From positions 33,084,369 to 33,148,368 of the forward strand of contig NC_087064.1 of NCBI RefSeq assembly GCF_963678635.1: a stretch of 64,000 nucleotides of DNA, read 5' to 3'. The notes under the pieces were generated by a model. That model was not told the origin of the DNA. It was given only the letters and a program-made list of their open reading frames with translations, and ran no database searches. This document shows positions 1 through 11,719 of the stretch, piece by piece. How positions within the stretch are numbered: position 1 is the stretch's first letter; every line of letters starts with the position of its first letter. Position numbers and translations under genes: made by a program. Source of the DNA: Symsagittifera roscoffensis. Its lineage: Eukaryota; Xenacoelomorpha; Acoela; Convolutidae.

Positions 1-800
1 TAGAAACTGAAACATGGCATTAACTTTTCTGTCATTCGTTTGATATATTTCAAAATTGTTCATAGAGCGGATAAGTGTGCGAACGGTTAAATTTTTACAG
101 AGCTAGCTATTGAGGCTATGAAAGTTTGAAGTATTTCAAGTTTTTTCTTAGAATGAAACGTTTTTACTGAGCGAGCTAATGTATAAATTATAATTTTTCT
201 ATCCAAGCTAGTCAAGCAAGGGAAATTTAAATTGCAGGTCGGTTCATAGAGCAAATCAGTTGGCGAAAACTTCGTTTTTCTTAGCAAGCTATTTAAGCTG
301 AAAGAATTCAAATTGTTTCATACAGCGAGTTGGTTATCGGAAAAGTTAAGTTTTTTTAAGCAAGCTATTCAAGCAATAGAAATTTAAATGTTCCCAGCTG
401 TTTCATAGAGCGTATCAAACTGCGGAAACCCCAAGGTTATTTAAGCTATGAAATATTTAATTTAATTTATGAACCGAACTGAATGGCGAAAAGTTTCAGT
501 GTTTTTAAGAAAAGCTATCTCAGCTATGAACCTTTGAAATATTTCGTGAAGCAAATCGAATCACGGTAGTTTTTTTTACTCAGCAAGCTATTCAAACTAT
601 GAACATTTGAAATGTTTCAACTTATTTCTTAGACTGAATCGGTTCGCGAAAAGTCTTTTCTAAGCTAGCTATTCAAGCTATAAGAGTTTGAATTAGTTTA
701 TCAGTTCGCCAGAGAAATTGAAGTTTTTCGTGGCAAGTTATTCCAGCTCTGAAACTTTGAGATATTTCAAGTTATTTCATAGACCGCGAATGAGCGCATG
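1..800. repeat. Degenerate ~75-bp tandem repeat
   Basis: The block repeats a loose motif of the form AGCAAGCTATTCAAGCTATG followed by AAA-TTTGAAATATTTC and TTCATAGAGCGAATC. The 'AGCTATT' core recurs near 108, 290, 363, 512, 588, 666 and 741, with spacings of about 73-79 bp. Units are diverged and contain indels, so this is an old satellite-like array. It begins before the window. No gene is seen in it. Confidence 0.6.
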
Positions 801-1289
801 CTAAAAGTTAGTTTTTCTGAGAATGGTGGTTGCTGTTTTTAGTTGATTCGTTTCAGACTGAAATAAATCCGTAAACGCAAAATTCTGGACAAAAAGTGGG
901 CAGGCAGTCTAGCCTTGCAGTTGAATCGAGTTGATTGTTTTTATGGAGTTCCGGACTTTTTTCAAAAAAGATTTTAGAATAATGGAAGAGAGGCGTAAGG
1001 TTCTATATTCCAGACTTTAGAATATTCGATGGTTGCCTGATCTTAGTCTTCTTAAACGTTGCGCTCGGTGGCATTTCTTAACCATTGCGCCTTATGACTA
1101 CCAAAAAAATGCCATTCGATTAACTTATAGATAGATTTAAAATAAAAATAACTTGATCTCTGCGAAATGCGTTAGTCTGTTACTATTATTTCTCCGCATT
1201 CCACACTAAAACGCATAATAAATTGATGGTAGAAATAAAAATTTAAGCACAAAGGGGCCAAGATGCGGTACCCCATAGGTTAAAAAATC

Positions 1290-1380
1290 CTTGCCATGGC
1301 AGAGAGTCAAATGCACACTATGACTCTAAGCAATCTGATCTGAAAGCAATAGCCTTACCGCTACGCTAAGCGCCCCGCAC
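1290..1380 (-). other. Weak tRNA-like (SINE head) sequence
   Basis: Read on the minus strand, it contains TAGCGTAGCGGTAAGGC, which resembles a Pol III A box. The expected B box is only a poor match (GCATTTGACTC). It is probably a decayed tRNA-derived SINE head, not a functional tRNA. The surrounding 800-2150 region shows no gene. Confidence 0.25.
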
Positions 1381-1518
1381 TATTTCAATTTAATTCTAAT
1401 TTAGTTGCTGTGACAAACATTTTAAATAGTTTCAGAGTTGGAAAACGCAAATGAGGTAATCCAGTTTAACCAAAGAGTTCCTATGCGCTGTGGTTATCGT
1501 TTAAGAGCACAATAACTT

Positions 1519-1562
1519 ATTGTTCCGACTTTGGTAACGAAAGTAACGGAACATTTGTGCAA
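1519..1562 (+). repeat. Terminal motif of the TTCCGACT hairpin element
   Basis: The stretch TTGTTCCGACTTTGGTAACG followed by AAAGTAACGGAACATTTGTGC matches, in reverse complement, the right ends of the ~540-bp elements at 27593-28133 and 32421-32968. Only this terminus is recognisable here, so it is a fragment of a dispersed family. Confidence 0.4.
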
Positions 1563-2189
1563 AATATATCACTTTTACTTCAAATGGCGTGTGATTTCTC
1601 AAAAATTTAAACAAAAATTTCGTTTTATTTTATTACATTTTATTTTTATCTTTTATTTTATTGTATTTAATTACAAAATCTGCAGCCCTAAATCAAGCAA
1701 CGGAAGAAGAATTATGGAAACACCCAGTTCTGTAGATAATCGCAGCTGGGAAACGTCATTGAAAACACCAAAATTGCCGTCACCATTGAAGGGAAACGTG
1801 AAACCAGCAGAATTGAAAGGAGAAAAAAGAGCAAATTTATATTTTCACTAGTTCATGCGGCCCCACTAGAAAAATTTTCAGAACAAATAATCAAAAACTT
1901 TCAATCAGCTACTGTTAATGCTAACCAACCTGCATTAAAGATTTCTAGAATTGATTTTCCCGCCATCAAACTCTCTTTTCACTCCCTTACTAACTCATCT
2001 CAAATTTCGTTGTTATTAAAAAGAATAAACCACAAAAGAAACATATTGGAGAAAAGGAAAGACTTAAATTCTGTTATTTAATATTTCCAGCTCGAATCTT
2101 TCTAAAAGAGCTAAAAGATGGACTTTTTCTTACCTCTGAGATAAAATAAGATATCTATAGAAATTAGATACACTAAATCCAAATGCAGG

Positions 2190-2330
2190 AAGATGAGAAT
2201 GGTGTCTCACGAGGTGATAAACTATCCTCGGTCCTATTTAACCTTTTATGTCTCAAATGCGGCTACCTGAGAATGACACCATCAATTTGTGTTGAAACGA
2301 AAATATTAACCTCAAAACACCAAGTTCTAA
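2190..2330 (+). pseudogene. Non-LTR reverse transcriptase relic, part 1
   Basis: Codons 2198-2248 read N-G-V-S-R-G-D-K-L-S-S-V-L-F-N-L. This matches the RT palm block B' (G-V-P-Q-G-x-x-L-S-P-x-L-F-N) of non-LTR retrotransposons. Stops and frame changes follow at once. A SINE-like insertion starts at about 2344, and RT-like sequence resumes near 2918, so this is the upstream half of an interrupted dead copy. Confidence 0.55.
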
Positions 2331-2343
2331 CATCAATAATCTA

Positions 2344-2528
2344 CACAGAGGCGTAGCTGCGCTTCGCAAACACTAGTAGCGAGAACACGCCAAAAATCAA
2401 TTCTATAAAGCGCAATAAATATAAGTAAAAAAAAGCCTCGAAATTCGGCTAGGTCTCTGATTCGATCTAGGACCTACGGCGACCTTAAGAAAATGAGTCT
2501 CACGCACTAAACACTCAGCCACGGACAC
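2344..2528 (-). mobile_element. SINE-like element with hairpin tail
   Basis: On the minus strand the right part is tRNA-like: an A-box-like GTGGCTGAGTGTTTAGTGCG and a B-box-like AGATCGAATC. The left end is the hairpin tail GCGAAGCGCAGCTACGCC followed by TCTGTG. The same order (tRNA-like head, AT-rich body, hairpin tail ending CTCTGTG) recurs at 14034-14383 and 23529-23722. It interrupts an RT relic, so it was mobile. The further insert up to about 2880 is not resolved. Confidence 0.45.
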
Positions 2529-2889
2529 AATTAATCACAACCAATGGCCTCAAATAAAGCAGAGAAAAGTTGCTATGAAATTGCCAATGCTACCGATCGT
2601 GATTATAGCAAAAGTTATATCATATTATGAACACTTTGCCACCAAATAATGAACACTTTGCCACCAAATAATGACACTTTCATTGGCGAGTTAGGTTAAA
2701 GAAAGAAGGTTCGTACTAATACATTAACGCTTGCTAGTGTAAACAGAACTAATGAATCGTTATCTGGACAACCTCGAAACACGGATAGCACGAAAATCTC
2801 TCATAAACAAAACACAAATTTTCAGCACTTTATTTTTTAAGTTACAAAGAAATTGATCAATGAACAAATGGTATGGTTGACGATACCAA

Positions 2890-3434
2890 ACTACTCGTCA
2901 CTTGTTACCCAAAAAAAATCTAGGCGCTATATTTGACAACCAACGCAACTTCAATGAACACTGTAGAAAGCTTTCCGGCACTACTTCGCAGCATTTTTAA
3001 GCATGAAGATATTAGCCGGACTAAAAATCTTCACACCACAAACAAAGAATTTTTTTTTGAATGAATGACCTACTCTACCTGGCAGATTACCACCACCAAC
3101 ATCAGCAAAAGTACCCGACTTCTGCCAAAGTTGTAGCATAAGAATGCAAACCACCGACCGTCTACATAACAGCCAAGTAAACTCTACCTTTTACCATCAA
3201 GAGCTCTTGAGAATCCCAGCTCATCATGTAGCCTCACGAAATGGGAGTTTCCCTGGTTCTCCTCAGTTACTAAAAACTGCCTGTGAGCCGAAAACGTTGG
3301 GCCTTATTCTCAGAAACAGAGGTGGCGTCGAAACCAACACGACGACGATATTACTGGAAAAGTTGGTTCCCTTCTACGCAGGTTTTGCTGCTAGAGACCC
3401 TCTAAGAGCTGCAGTGATAGACTTGACTAGTTGA
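2890..3434 (+). pseudogene. Non-LTR reverse transcriptase relic, part 2 (thumb/C-terminal part)
   Basis: From 2918 the frame reads N-L-G-A-I-F-D-N-Q-R-N-F-N-E-H-C, the 'LGV-x-F-D-x-x-L-x-F-x-x-H' block that follows the RT catalytic core in non-LTR elements. Further blocks in shifted frames (K-I-L-A-G-L-K, then the open frame 3144-3434) continue with C-terminal sequence of the same kind. Many stops and frameshifts make it a pseudogene. It is probably the continuation of the RT fragment at 2190-2330. Confidence 0.5.
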
Positions 3435-3707
3435 AATCATCATGAACAAGTATCAATTCACATTCCCTGTCACCCCCACCCTAAAAACGCCCCTCATCTC
3501 AGCTCAAATATTGATATTAGTATATTACTAAACTCGTAATTACACATAATTACTGAAGCCTATTTTTTTGAACTTTTTTTAACTTCTTTTATAAATAAAC
3601 TTTTTTAGTAAGAAAACAATCAAATTTGAGATCGTACAAAACAAAAAAAAATCATCAGAAAAATTCGTAAAATAATTCAAAGTCAGACATGAATCTCGTT
3701 TTTAAGA

Positions 3708-6700
3708 TCAATGTGCAGTAGCTGCAGCCGGTAGACATGTATTGCATGTAACTGTCGAAGGTGGATTTGTGGGTACAGGTTTGGCGATCATTTTGTTGAT
3801 GGCGGTCGCTAGCTTCTTTGGATCTGACACAGCAGATGGTGCTCCTGCAAGGTACTGCTGAATTACCTAGAACAAAATCATGAAAATCACTAAATGAATT
3901 AAGACTTGATCAAGATGGGGATTTTTTTGTCGTGAAAAAAGTACACAATTAATTTCTATACCAAGTTTAATGTTAAGAACTATTTTGTCTTGAGATTATC
4001 AATCATAAACAAAATTTTTAAAGCCCCCGACTCTACCCTCACAGGGTCTTCCTAGATTAGTCGTGTGTTCGCTGCAGCCGTTCCCGCCATGAGGAGCCGG
4101 CTGAAACTGAACCCTCCAACCGGACTGAAGTGGGATTCGCAACCCGATCCTCGTTTAAACAGCCGCGCGCCTTACTCATTCGGCCACAGCCGCCCGATGA
4201 TCAAAATACATGATCGCATGCAGTCTTCAAAAGTGAAAACAACAATGGAAGACTTGATACAGCTACTGTTGTTCTCACTTGGGAAGCTCTGCACATTTCG
4301 AAACTATGCTGATAAAATATTGCAAGCCTTTACTTACATCTTGTATATTGCTCATTGTCTTCCTGTATCCTGCTTGGTACCCTCTGCTCACTTCGAAATT
4401 GCACTTCAACTTCTTGTTCACGTCTGGGTCGATACACTTCGGAGTTACATATGGCGTCTTCATAGCTTTGGCATGGGACATTGTTTCCGTGTTACGAGGG
4501 ACGCGCAGAAATCGGATAGTGGCATTTTTCGCAGCTGGGTACCGGATTTTGCCCAGAATGATCAGGCTGTCAGCCATATCTACAGTTTCGAAGTAGACAT
4601 TGAAACGCGGCTCATCGTCATTGCGTCTGGAAAATATCAACAAGCCTAACTATAACAGTATTTTTAATTAACACACAGAGGCGAAGGATCTCTTCACAAG
4701 CCTCAGGGAATAGCTAAAAACAAAATCATAGAAGCAGTTGAATATGAACAAAGATAGCCAAACATAGTTGAAAAATGTCAATGAGCTCAAGGATCTAAGC
4801 TGTTTTTTGAAAAAGTTACATCTTTCGCCTTAAAGATCTTCGAAGTTCAAGAACCATTTATGATTGCCTTTTTTTGAAAAATTAACCATTTGAAAAAGTG
4901 TTGATAGGCACTTATTTTATTCTGCTGTGAAAGATCAATTACTAGCAAGTGTAAAAACCACATTTCAAACTAATGTCATTCACTTTTTTTAACGTTGGCA
5001 TTATCAGAGAGCTTAATTTGCCTTTTTAGTTTGAATTGCCTTTTTCGCAAATTAATTTGAAAATAACTCAGCTCCGAAATCAAAAGTCAAGCTGTGTAAT
5101 TAGAAGAAAACAGAAGTAAAAAACAAAAGAAACAAAGATAGCCGGTTACTGTGCAAATAGAGAAAAAAAAATAAAAACTTTTTTGTCGTTCGGATCACGA
5201 CTGAAAGGGCTGCTTAATATGATATATAACTCGACCCATTCCGATGATTAATTTCGGTACCTGCTTTTGCGAGGAAAACAAAAAACTTGAAACACAACCG
5301 AATACAAAAATCCTAACCATGTTTCAAATGGTCAGAACAATAAAACTTTTTCCATGGGCCAAAAGTCAATCTCCGACCTGCAGATCACGAGTCTCAAGTG
5401 CAAAAAAGCCAAAAAAAACTTTTATTTGCAAATTTCATTTGTTGGAAAAAAGTTTCTACGTAGTATTTCACTATTCTCAGCTTGCGTAAAGACGCTGATA
5501 ACTTTTGCTTATTTTTTTGTCCTTGTCATGAGAAAAGCCCCTGAACCAATAAGTGTCTGAGCTTTGTTCATTGACATTTAAAAACAAATCGCCAGAAAAC
5601 AAGCACTAAAATGTGGCTTATTCAAATAAAATAACACTATTGTTGCAAATTTTCACTTTTCGTGAAAATTTAATCCTCATTCTATCATACACGTCCAGTT
5701 GAGAGCAAGGTAACCAAAAATTTAGAGCACAGAGCACTCAGGCTGATACAACTTTTGAAAAAATTGGACTCTACCATAAAAGCCCCCTTTCTGTGATTTT
5801 TTTTTATGCGAGGGGATGGCAGAGCGCCTTTAAATTGAAAAAGCCAAAAAATTAATCTGTTGAGTAAAAACTTGCATAAACAACAGTATGCGATTGCTAC
5901 CACAGTCAAACATCAATACAAATAAATTAGTTGAAAAAATCTAAAAGATTTTTCGGATTTTTCTAAATATTTTGAAGTTTTCTGTAATGCAAAGGAGCAG
6001 GAATATAAACTTCAAAAAAGTTTATTGCTACCTTAGTAAGTTATTGAAAAAAAAAATAAAATTTTTTGAATTTATATTGATTGAAAGTAGTTTTATTAGG
6101 CTATTTCCCCTCACTACCCACCCATTTGAAAATGAGTTTTCCAATTTTTTCAACATCATCAATTTTTTCGACATCAGCCAACCGTCATCATCAACATCGT
6201 ATTTTCCACCCTCTTCTCTCGGAATCGAAGGTATTACCAATCATATTTGTTTCCGTTCTGATTGCTATTTGATGTTAGTGCGAAAAGCCTTAAGCGGCCA
6301 TATTCTTGATACAAAAAAAGCATCCGAATGCGTTCCGTTTTGTAGAGCCCAAGGCTGCATAAGATAATCTACTGAGCCATAAATTGAATTTTGAACAGAG
6401 CCTGAATTTTGAACAGGGCCATTGTCCGAAAAACCGAACGGAAAGCGAAACAACATTGATAACAATTGATGAAATAAGCCAAAGATTTCTGACAGCGAAA
6501 TAAGTTGAGGACAGCGGCAGATGGATGCATGCTATCGGAAAAGCAGTACAGAGAAGAAAAATTTAAGGGTAGACCGAAAGCGGCCATACCCTACAGAGTA
6601 TCGGCAGAGTAGGCCCAAAAATCAATCTGGAATGAAGATACTGTTAATTATAACAACGGATTAAATGAAACAAGATAACAATAATTTGAGTGAGCTCAGT

Positions 6701-9700
6701 GAGAATTTGTACACAGAGGCGAAATTGCACTTCGCATACACAAGGTAAAATATGACCGATAACGCTACTGGGAAAAACTGGATGAGTAAAACTTTGAGAC
6801 TACAAAATTTCTTACGTGACACACTAATTATGAGTCTACAAAATTGCTAATGGACGCAAGCCAATTATGACGCATTAGCAGTACCAGCCAATTAGTGGCC
6901 AAAAAAATTACCAACTAACACGCTTCAATTATAGAGCGGACGCATTTTAATTAGTATACGAAAAAGTTCATTAAAAACATCCGACCCTGCCCAGGTTCAA
7001 CCCTCTTATTTTGCTGCTGGTCACTCTCCCTACCTTACACTACAGATCCATGATACCTTGAAGCTTAAGTGCTATTTGTTATATAATGCTCTGTGTTAAT
7101 ATCCTTAGCATTGGCTGTACTTAATAGCTGATTATTGATCAAAATTAAGACTTTCAAAATCACACAAGCTTTGCTTGTGTACAAAATGAACACTAATATT
7201 TGTGACTTAGGTTGGAAAAACAGAGAGCTCATACTATCACACAAGCTTGGCTTGTGTAATAATGCTAACACAAGTTACGGAAAGAGCCTGAACGCGCCAT
7301 ACATAGCACCAGAGGATAACAAGCATACCTGTAACTAGCGTGTAACGCACCTCCGGTACTCCCGAATTTTTAACAACTCAAAACAAAACCGCACATATTG
7401 GAAACAAAATCTGCATTCTTTGAGTATACTCTAACAGCGCCCAATTACAGGGTTCGCAATTACAAATTTTGCAAAGTTTTTTATTCAATTTTTTCATACA
7501 AAGTTTGAAGAACCATAAAATTTTGTGATGTTTTATAATTTATATGTGAAGTTTTGTTTTATATGAGCAGTTCTTTGAAAAAATTTAAAATGAACTAAAA
7601 AACGTCACATCTGGGAAACTAAAAGCAATGGAGCAGTCGCATTTGGACGTTCGCGTTGAGAAATTTTTTCACGTTTAAGTATTTGGACGTTCGCGCCAAC
7701 GCAGTCGCGTTGGGAAATTCAGTTTTGAGAAACTTCAACCTTAATTTTTCTAACAAAGGTACTTTTTGAAAACCAGAAAAAATGACACATCTGGAAAACT
7801 AGCAAGATTTGAGCAATTTTATTTGAAGGCAATATTCGCAATCTTTTACAGTACTCTGACAGCACGCAACTACAGGGTTGAGATTTCACTTTTGTGAATA
7901 ATTTTGTAATTTGAGTTTCTGAAAACATCCGAAAAAATCACTCAAATCGTCGTATCTATTAAACTAAAAAGATTTGGGAACTCTCCATAGGAGGCCAAAT
8001 TCGCAACCACTGAGATTACTCTGACAGCCTCCAATTACAGGTACGAATTTCAAATTTTGAAGAAAAAAAATTATTCTCATAAACTTATGAAAAAATTACG
8101 AAATAAGTCAAATCTGAAAAACTACAAGGTTTTGAGCAGTCATATTTGGAGGCAAAACTTGCAGCTTCTGAGAGTACCTTGAAATGGCCTCATTACAAAG
8201 ATGGGAACTTCGAATTTTGTGAAAATTTTTATATCTAAGTTCTCTGAAAAAATCCCAAAAAACGTCATATCTCGGAAACTACAAGGATTTGAGCAGTCAT
8301 ACTTGGAGGCAAAACTCGCAACCCCTGAGAGTTCTGTTTCCTCACAATTTCCAACAAGAGGATTGAGATTTTCAAAGTTTTGGAATTTTTCTTTCAAAAT
8401 CTAAGTTTTTCTAAAATTTTTTGAAAAAATCATAAAAAAACGTCATATCACAAAAACTACAAGGATCTGAGAAGTGAGATTTGAATGCAAGATTCGCAAC
8501 CCCTGAGAGTACCCTGACAGCACCCATTGAGAAATTTTTTTAAATTAAATTTACCAGAAATTTTTGAAAAATCTCGAAAATTGCCGTATCTCGTAAACCA
8601 AAAGGATTTGGTTATTCATATATGGAGGCCAGAAACGCAAAACCTGGGAAAGCCCTGACTTAATCCCGCTATTGGGTTGCTCATTTCAAACTTGATAAAA
8701 TAAACACTGAATTAAAACTAGAAAATCGAAAAAAAATCTTAACCATTGCAATACACGATATAGCTTAGACGTGCAAAAATTCTCTTGTTAAACATGTAAA
8801 AATAATACGTTGAAAAAGCTTAAGCATGGAGAGATAGTGAAGCCCGCATTTAAATCTATTATATATTTAAATGCGGGCTTCACTATCTCGCCATGTTTAA
8901 GCTTTTTCAACGTATTATTTTTGCATGTTTAAGCTATATCGTACATTGCAATGTTTAAGAATTTTTTTCGATTTTCCAATATATTATTTATTATATGTTT
9001 AAATGCGGGCTTCACTATCTCGCCATGTTTAAGCTTTTTCAACGTATTATTTTTGCATGTTTAAGCTATATCGTATATTGCAATGTTTAAGAACTTTTTT
9101 CGATTTTCCAATATATTATTTATTATATGTTTAAATGCGGGCTTCACTATCTCGCCATGTTTAAGCTTTTTCAACGTATTATTTTTGCATGTTTAAGCTA
9201 TATCGTATATTGCAATGTTTAAGAACTTTTTTCGATTTTCCAATATATTATTTATTATATGTTTAAATGCGGGCTTCACTATCTCGCCATGTTTAAGCTT
9301 TTTCAACGTATTATTTTTGCATGTTTAAGCTATATCGTATATTGCAATGTTTAAGAACTTTTTTCGATTTTCCAATTTGACTTAAGTGGTTATTTTACCG
9401 AGTTTAAATTAAGCAGCCCAAAATCGAATTAGGGGTTGCGAATTTGGCCTCCACTTTTGAGGGCCCGAATCATTTTAGTCAATGAGATGAGACAATTTTT
9501 GAGATTTTTTCAAAAATTTTCAGAAATTTCAAATTACAAAAAAATTTACAAAAATTGAAGTTCCCAACCCTGTAGTTGGGTGCTGTCCGAGTACTCTAAG
9601 GAGTTACAAATCTTGCCTCCAAATATGACTGCTTAATTCTTTGTAGTTTTCGAGATATGACGTTTTTTGTGATTTTTTCAAAAGTTTTCAGAAAACTTAA

Positions 9701-11712
9701 TTTATTTTATTATTATTTTTTAAAATCTGAAATTCCCAACCCTGTAGTTGGGTGCTGTCAGAGTACTATCAAGGATCGCGAATCTTGTCTCCCAATATGA
9801 CTGCTCAAAACCTTGTAGTTTTCGAGATATGTCGTTTTTTGTGATTTTTTCAAAAGTTTTCAGAAAACTTTAATTATTATTAGTTTTTAAAAATCTGAAA
9901 TTCCCAACCCTGTAGTTGGGTGCTGTCAGAGTACTATCAAGGATCGCGAATCTTGCCTCCCAATATGACTGCTCAAATCCTTGTAGTTTTCGAGATATGT
10001 CGTTTTTTGTGATTTTTTCAAAAGTTTTCAGAAAACTTTAATTATTATTAGTTTTTAAAAATCTGAAATTCCCAACCCTGTAGTTAGGTCCTGTCGGAGT
10101 ACTATCAAAGATTGCGAATCTTGCCTCCAAGTATGACTGCTCACTTCTTTGTAGTTTTCGAGATATGACGTTTTTTGTGATTTTTTTCAAAAATTCTCAG
10201 AAAACTTAAATTATTATTAATCTTTAAAAATCTGAAATTCCCAACCCTGTAGTTAGGTCCTGTCACAGTACTCTCAAGGATTGCGAATCTTGCCTCCAAA
10301 TACGACTTCTCAATTCTTTGTAGTTCTCGAGATGTGACGTTTATTGTGATTTTTTCAAAGTTTAAATTAATTATTTTTCAAAATTTGAAATTCCATCAAA
10401 TATTCTTTAAGTTTCCGAAATAAGACGTTTTTTCAGTTTTTTTTTCGGGACACTTAGGTTTAAAAAAATTCACAAAAATTTGGATTCCTAATCCTATAGT
10501 AGGGTGTTCTCAGGGACTCTCAGTGGTTGCAAATCTGGCCTCCAAATTTCTCCAGAGGCCCATTAAATTTTCATGATGACGCTTTTAAAATGGGAATTAA
10601 AAAATTTTTTATGTTCGAAATTACCAACCCTGTAATTGGGTGCAGTCAGAGTACACTAAAAGTTTGCAGATGTTGTTTCCAATATATGCGTTTTTTTATG
10701 AGTTGTCGAAAAATTCTCAAAACTCACAATTTAAACATTTCTGCGTAACACTTTCACTAAAAATTTTCGCATAAACTCTCATTGTATCGTAAAACTTCAG
10801 CAACTCTAACTTTAACTTTCTTAATCTTTCAAAATTGAGCATTCTGGGCGATTCACAATTAATTATATTCGGTTTTAGACTTACTCTGGCGTGAGCAGCA
10901 AAATAGACACACATCTGATGCCTGGAATAGATTCCAAAAATGGTTGCAGACTTTTCTTCGCCTCCGCAGTATCCGGAACATTCTGCAATTCAACTCCATT
11001 CGGAACATACTTGTCCTCTAGGTCTCTCAATCCACGTGGTTTGTAGCGCATCACTACCAGCTTCTCGAGACCTTTCTGATGATAGACTTTGTCGAATTTA
11101 GTGAGCGCTTCAGTAGTTTCCTCATATTTACTCATTGTAACCTGACAGTAGACGAAGGGGTTCTTTTGCTGGCTGAAAATTTGACATGGTTAACAACTAA
11201 AAAGCCATTACTTACATCAAATTCGCATTAAAGCAGAAAAACAACTCAAAAACCCAACTTTCGCATCTTGGAAATTTCAGAATTGAACGCGCTATTTATG
11301 TCTAGCTGAAAAATCTATGTGACCAAAGTGTGACTAGAGATGCTAAAAACGAACACAGCACCCCTTAAAACAAAAACATCAGAAAAAAGCCATCCAAATA
11401 ACACAAAAACAAAAACCCCACATTGACGAACGAATATTCATAATAATCAATTTACTCGGCATCTTCTACGCTCTCATACTCTTCAACTACATGTATCTCC
11501 TTCGGGAACCCAAACTGCGCAAAATGCAACTTCAATTGCTCATCTGAAACTTCTTTGTGGTCAAACCCAGTAGCAAACAGCAACTGCAGTTGGCCACACT
11601 CTCTCACTTCGCTCAGAGGAGGATCGAAAGAAGGATCATCTCGTGATGACTTGCCATTGACGTTTCCAGATGGGGTATCTGAAAACCGTTTCATAACGGT
11701 TTGATCCAAAAT
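3708..11712 (-). CDS. RRM-type RNA-binding protein, RBM45-like (spliced; 5' end not found)
   Basis: Four minus-strand exons join in phase: 11712-11456, 11172-10885, 4626-4338 and 3866-3708 (stop TGA at 3710-3708). Introns start GTAAA, GTAAG and GTAAG and end TTTTCAG, TTTTCCAG and TGTTCTAG. The split codons are GA+C (Asp) and GA+A (Glu). This gives 330 residues in the window. The first two exons hold an RRM-like unit: RNP2-like L-L-F-A-T-G-F, RNP1-like P-F-V-Y-C-Q-V. A second RRM-like unit crosses the next junction (F-L-E-S-I-P-G-I-R-C to Y-P-A-A-K-N-A-T-I-R-F). The order and the 'IPG' start of the second unit resemble RRM2-RRM3 of RBM45, an RNA-binding protein. That identity is an inference from motif order. 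The third intron (10884-4627) is ~6.3 kb and contains two Helitrons. At least one more 5' exon is expected above 11712 but I could not find it. Confidence 0.6.
4126..4198 (-). other. tRNA-like sequence (SINE head) in the last intron
   Basis: The minus strand reads GGCTGTGGCCGAATGAGTAA, an A-box-like block of the tRNA-Ser/Leu type, and then GGGTTGCGAATCCC, a good B box. The acceptor-stem ends do not pair, so it is more likely a tRNA-derived SINE head than a tRNA gene. It sits in the intron between 4337 and 3867 of the RRM gene. Confidence 0.45.
4650..7160. other. Intronic AT-rich DNA, no gene seen
   Basis: This is intron sequence of the RRM gene. Short open frames here are low-complexity and lack splice or family support. 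Two heads of the hairpin-tail family occur: ACACAGAGGCGAAGGATC at 4674 and ACACAGAGGCGAAATTGC at 6714. A short direct repeat (TTTTGAACAGAGCCTGAA, then TTTTGAACAGGGCC) lies near 6388-6420. Confidence 0.5.
7161..7258. repeat. ~100-bp element flanked by palindromic arms
   Basis: CACACAAGCTTTGCTTGTGT at the left and CACACAAGCTTGGCTTGTGT at the right are near-perfect palindromes bracketing GACTTAGGTTGGAAAAACAG. The inner motif recurs near 2690, 21370 and 24140, usually followed by a short ACACT...AGTGT hairpin, so it belongs to a dispersed short family. Confidence 0.4.
7335..8854 (-). mobile_element. Non-autonomous Helitron copy 1
   Basis: Read on the minus strand, the 3' end is a GTACCGGAGGTGC hairpin, a short spacer, then CTAG followed by T. 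These are the classic Helitron 3' hairpin, CTRR end and A^T target. Inside are several ~160-bp tandem units ('GAGCAGTCATATTTGGAGGC ... CTCTGACAGC ... CTACAGGG'). The 5' subterminal sequence GCGGGCTTCACTATCTC-like is present, but the last ~11 bp are separated by the insertion of Helitron copy 2. No Rep/helicase is encoded. It lies in an intron of the RRM gene. Confidence 0.65.
8855..10716 (+). mobile_element. Non-autonomous Helitron copy 2 (3' truncated)
   Basis: It begins with A^TCTATTATATATTTAAATG then GCGGGCTT, the same 5' end as copies 4 and 6 and the expected Helitron TC start after A. It joins copy 1 at the T^A position inside that copy's own 5' end, giving a 5'-to-5' palindrome. About five internal units of 166-172 bp follow (CAATATGACTGCTC near 9625, 9797, 9963, 10132 and 10301). 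Similarity to the family ends near 10716, before the expected GCACC hairpin and CTAG, so the 3' end is missing. Confidence 0.6.
8857..9377 (+). repeat. Four 132-bp copies of the Helitron 5' end
   Basis: The motif AAATGCGGGCTTCACTATCT starts at 8869, 9001, 9133 and 9265, exactly 132 bp apart. Each unit runs through TTTTTCAACGTATTATTTTT and GATTTTCCAATATATTATTT. Units 2-4 are almost identical. Other family members have this segment only once, so the 5' terminal region of copy 2 was amplified in place. Confidence 0.8.
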
Positions 11713-11719
11713 CTGAAAG

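Noticed and set aside
9600-10350. CRISPR-like array (regular ~168-bp repeats)
   Set aside because: The whole unit is repeated, with no unique spacers, and it lies within a Helitron in animal DNA.
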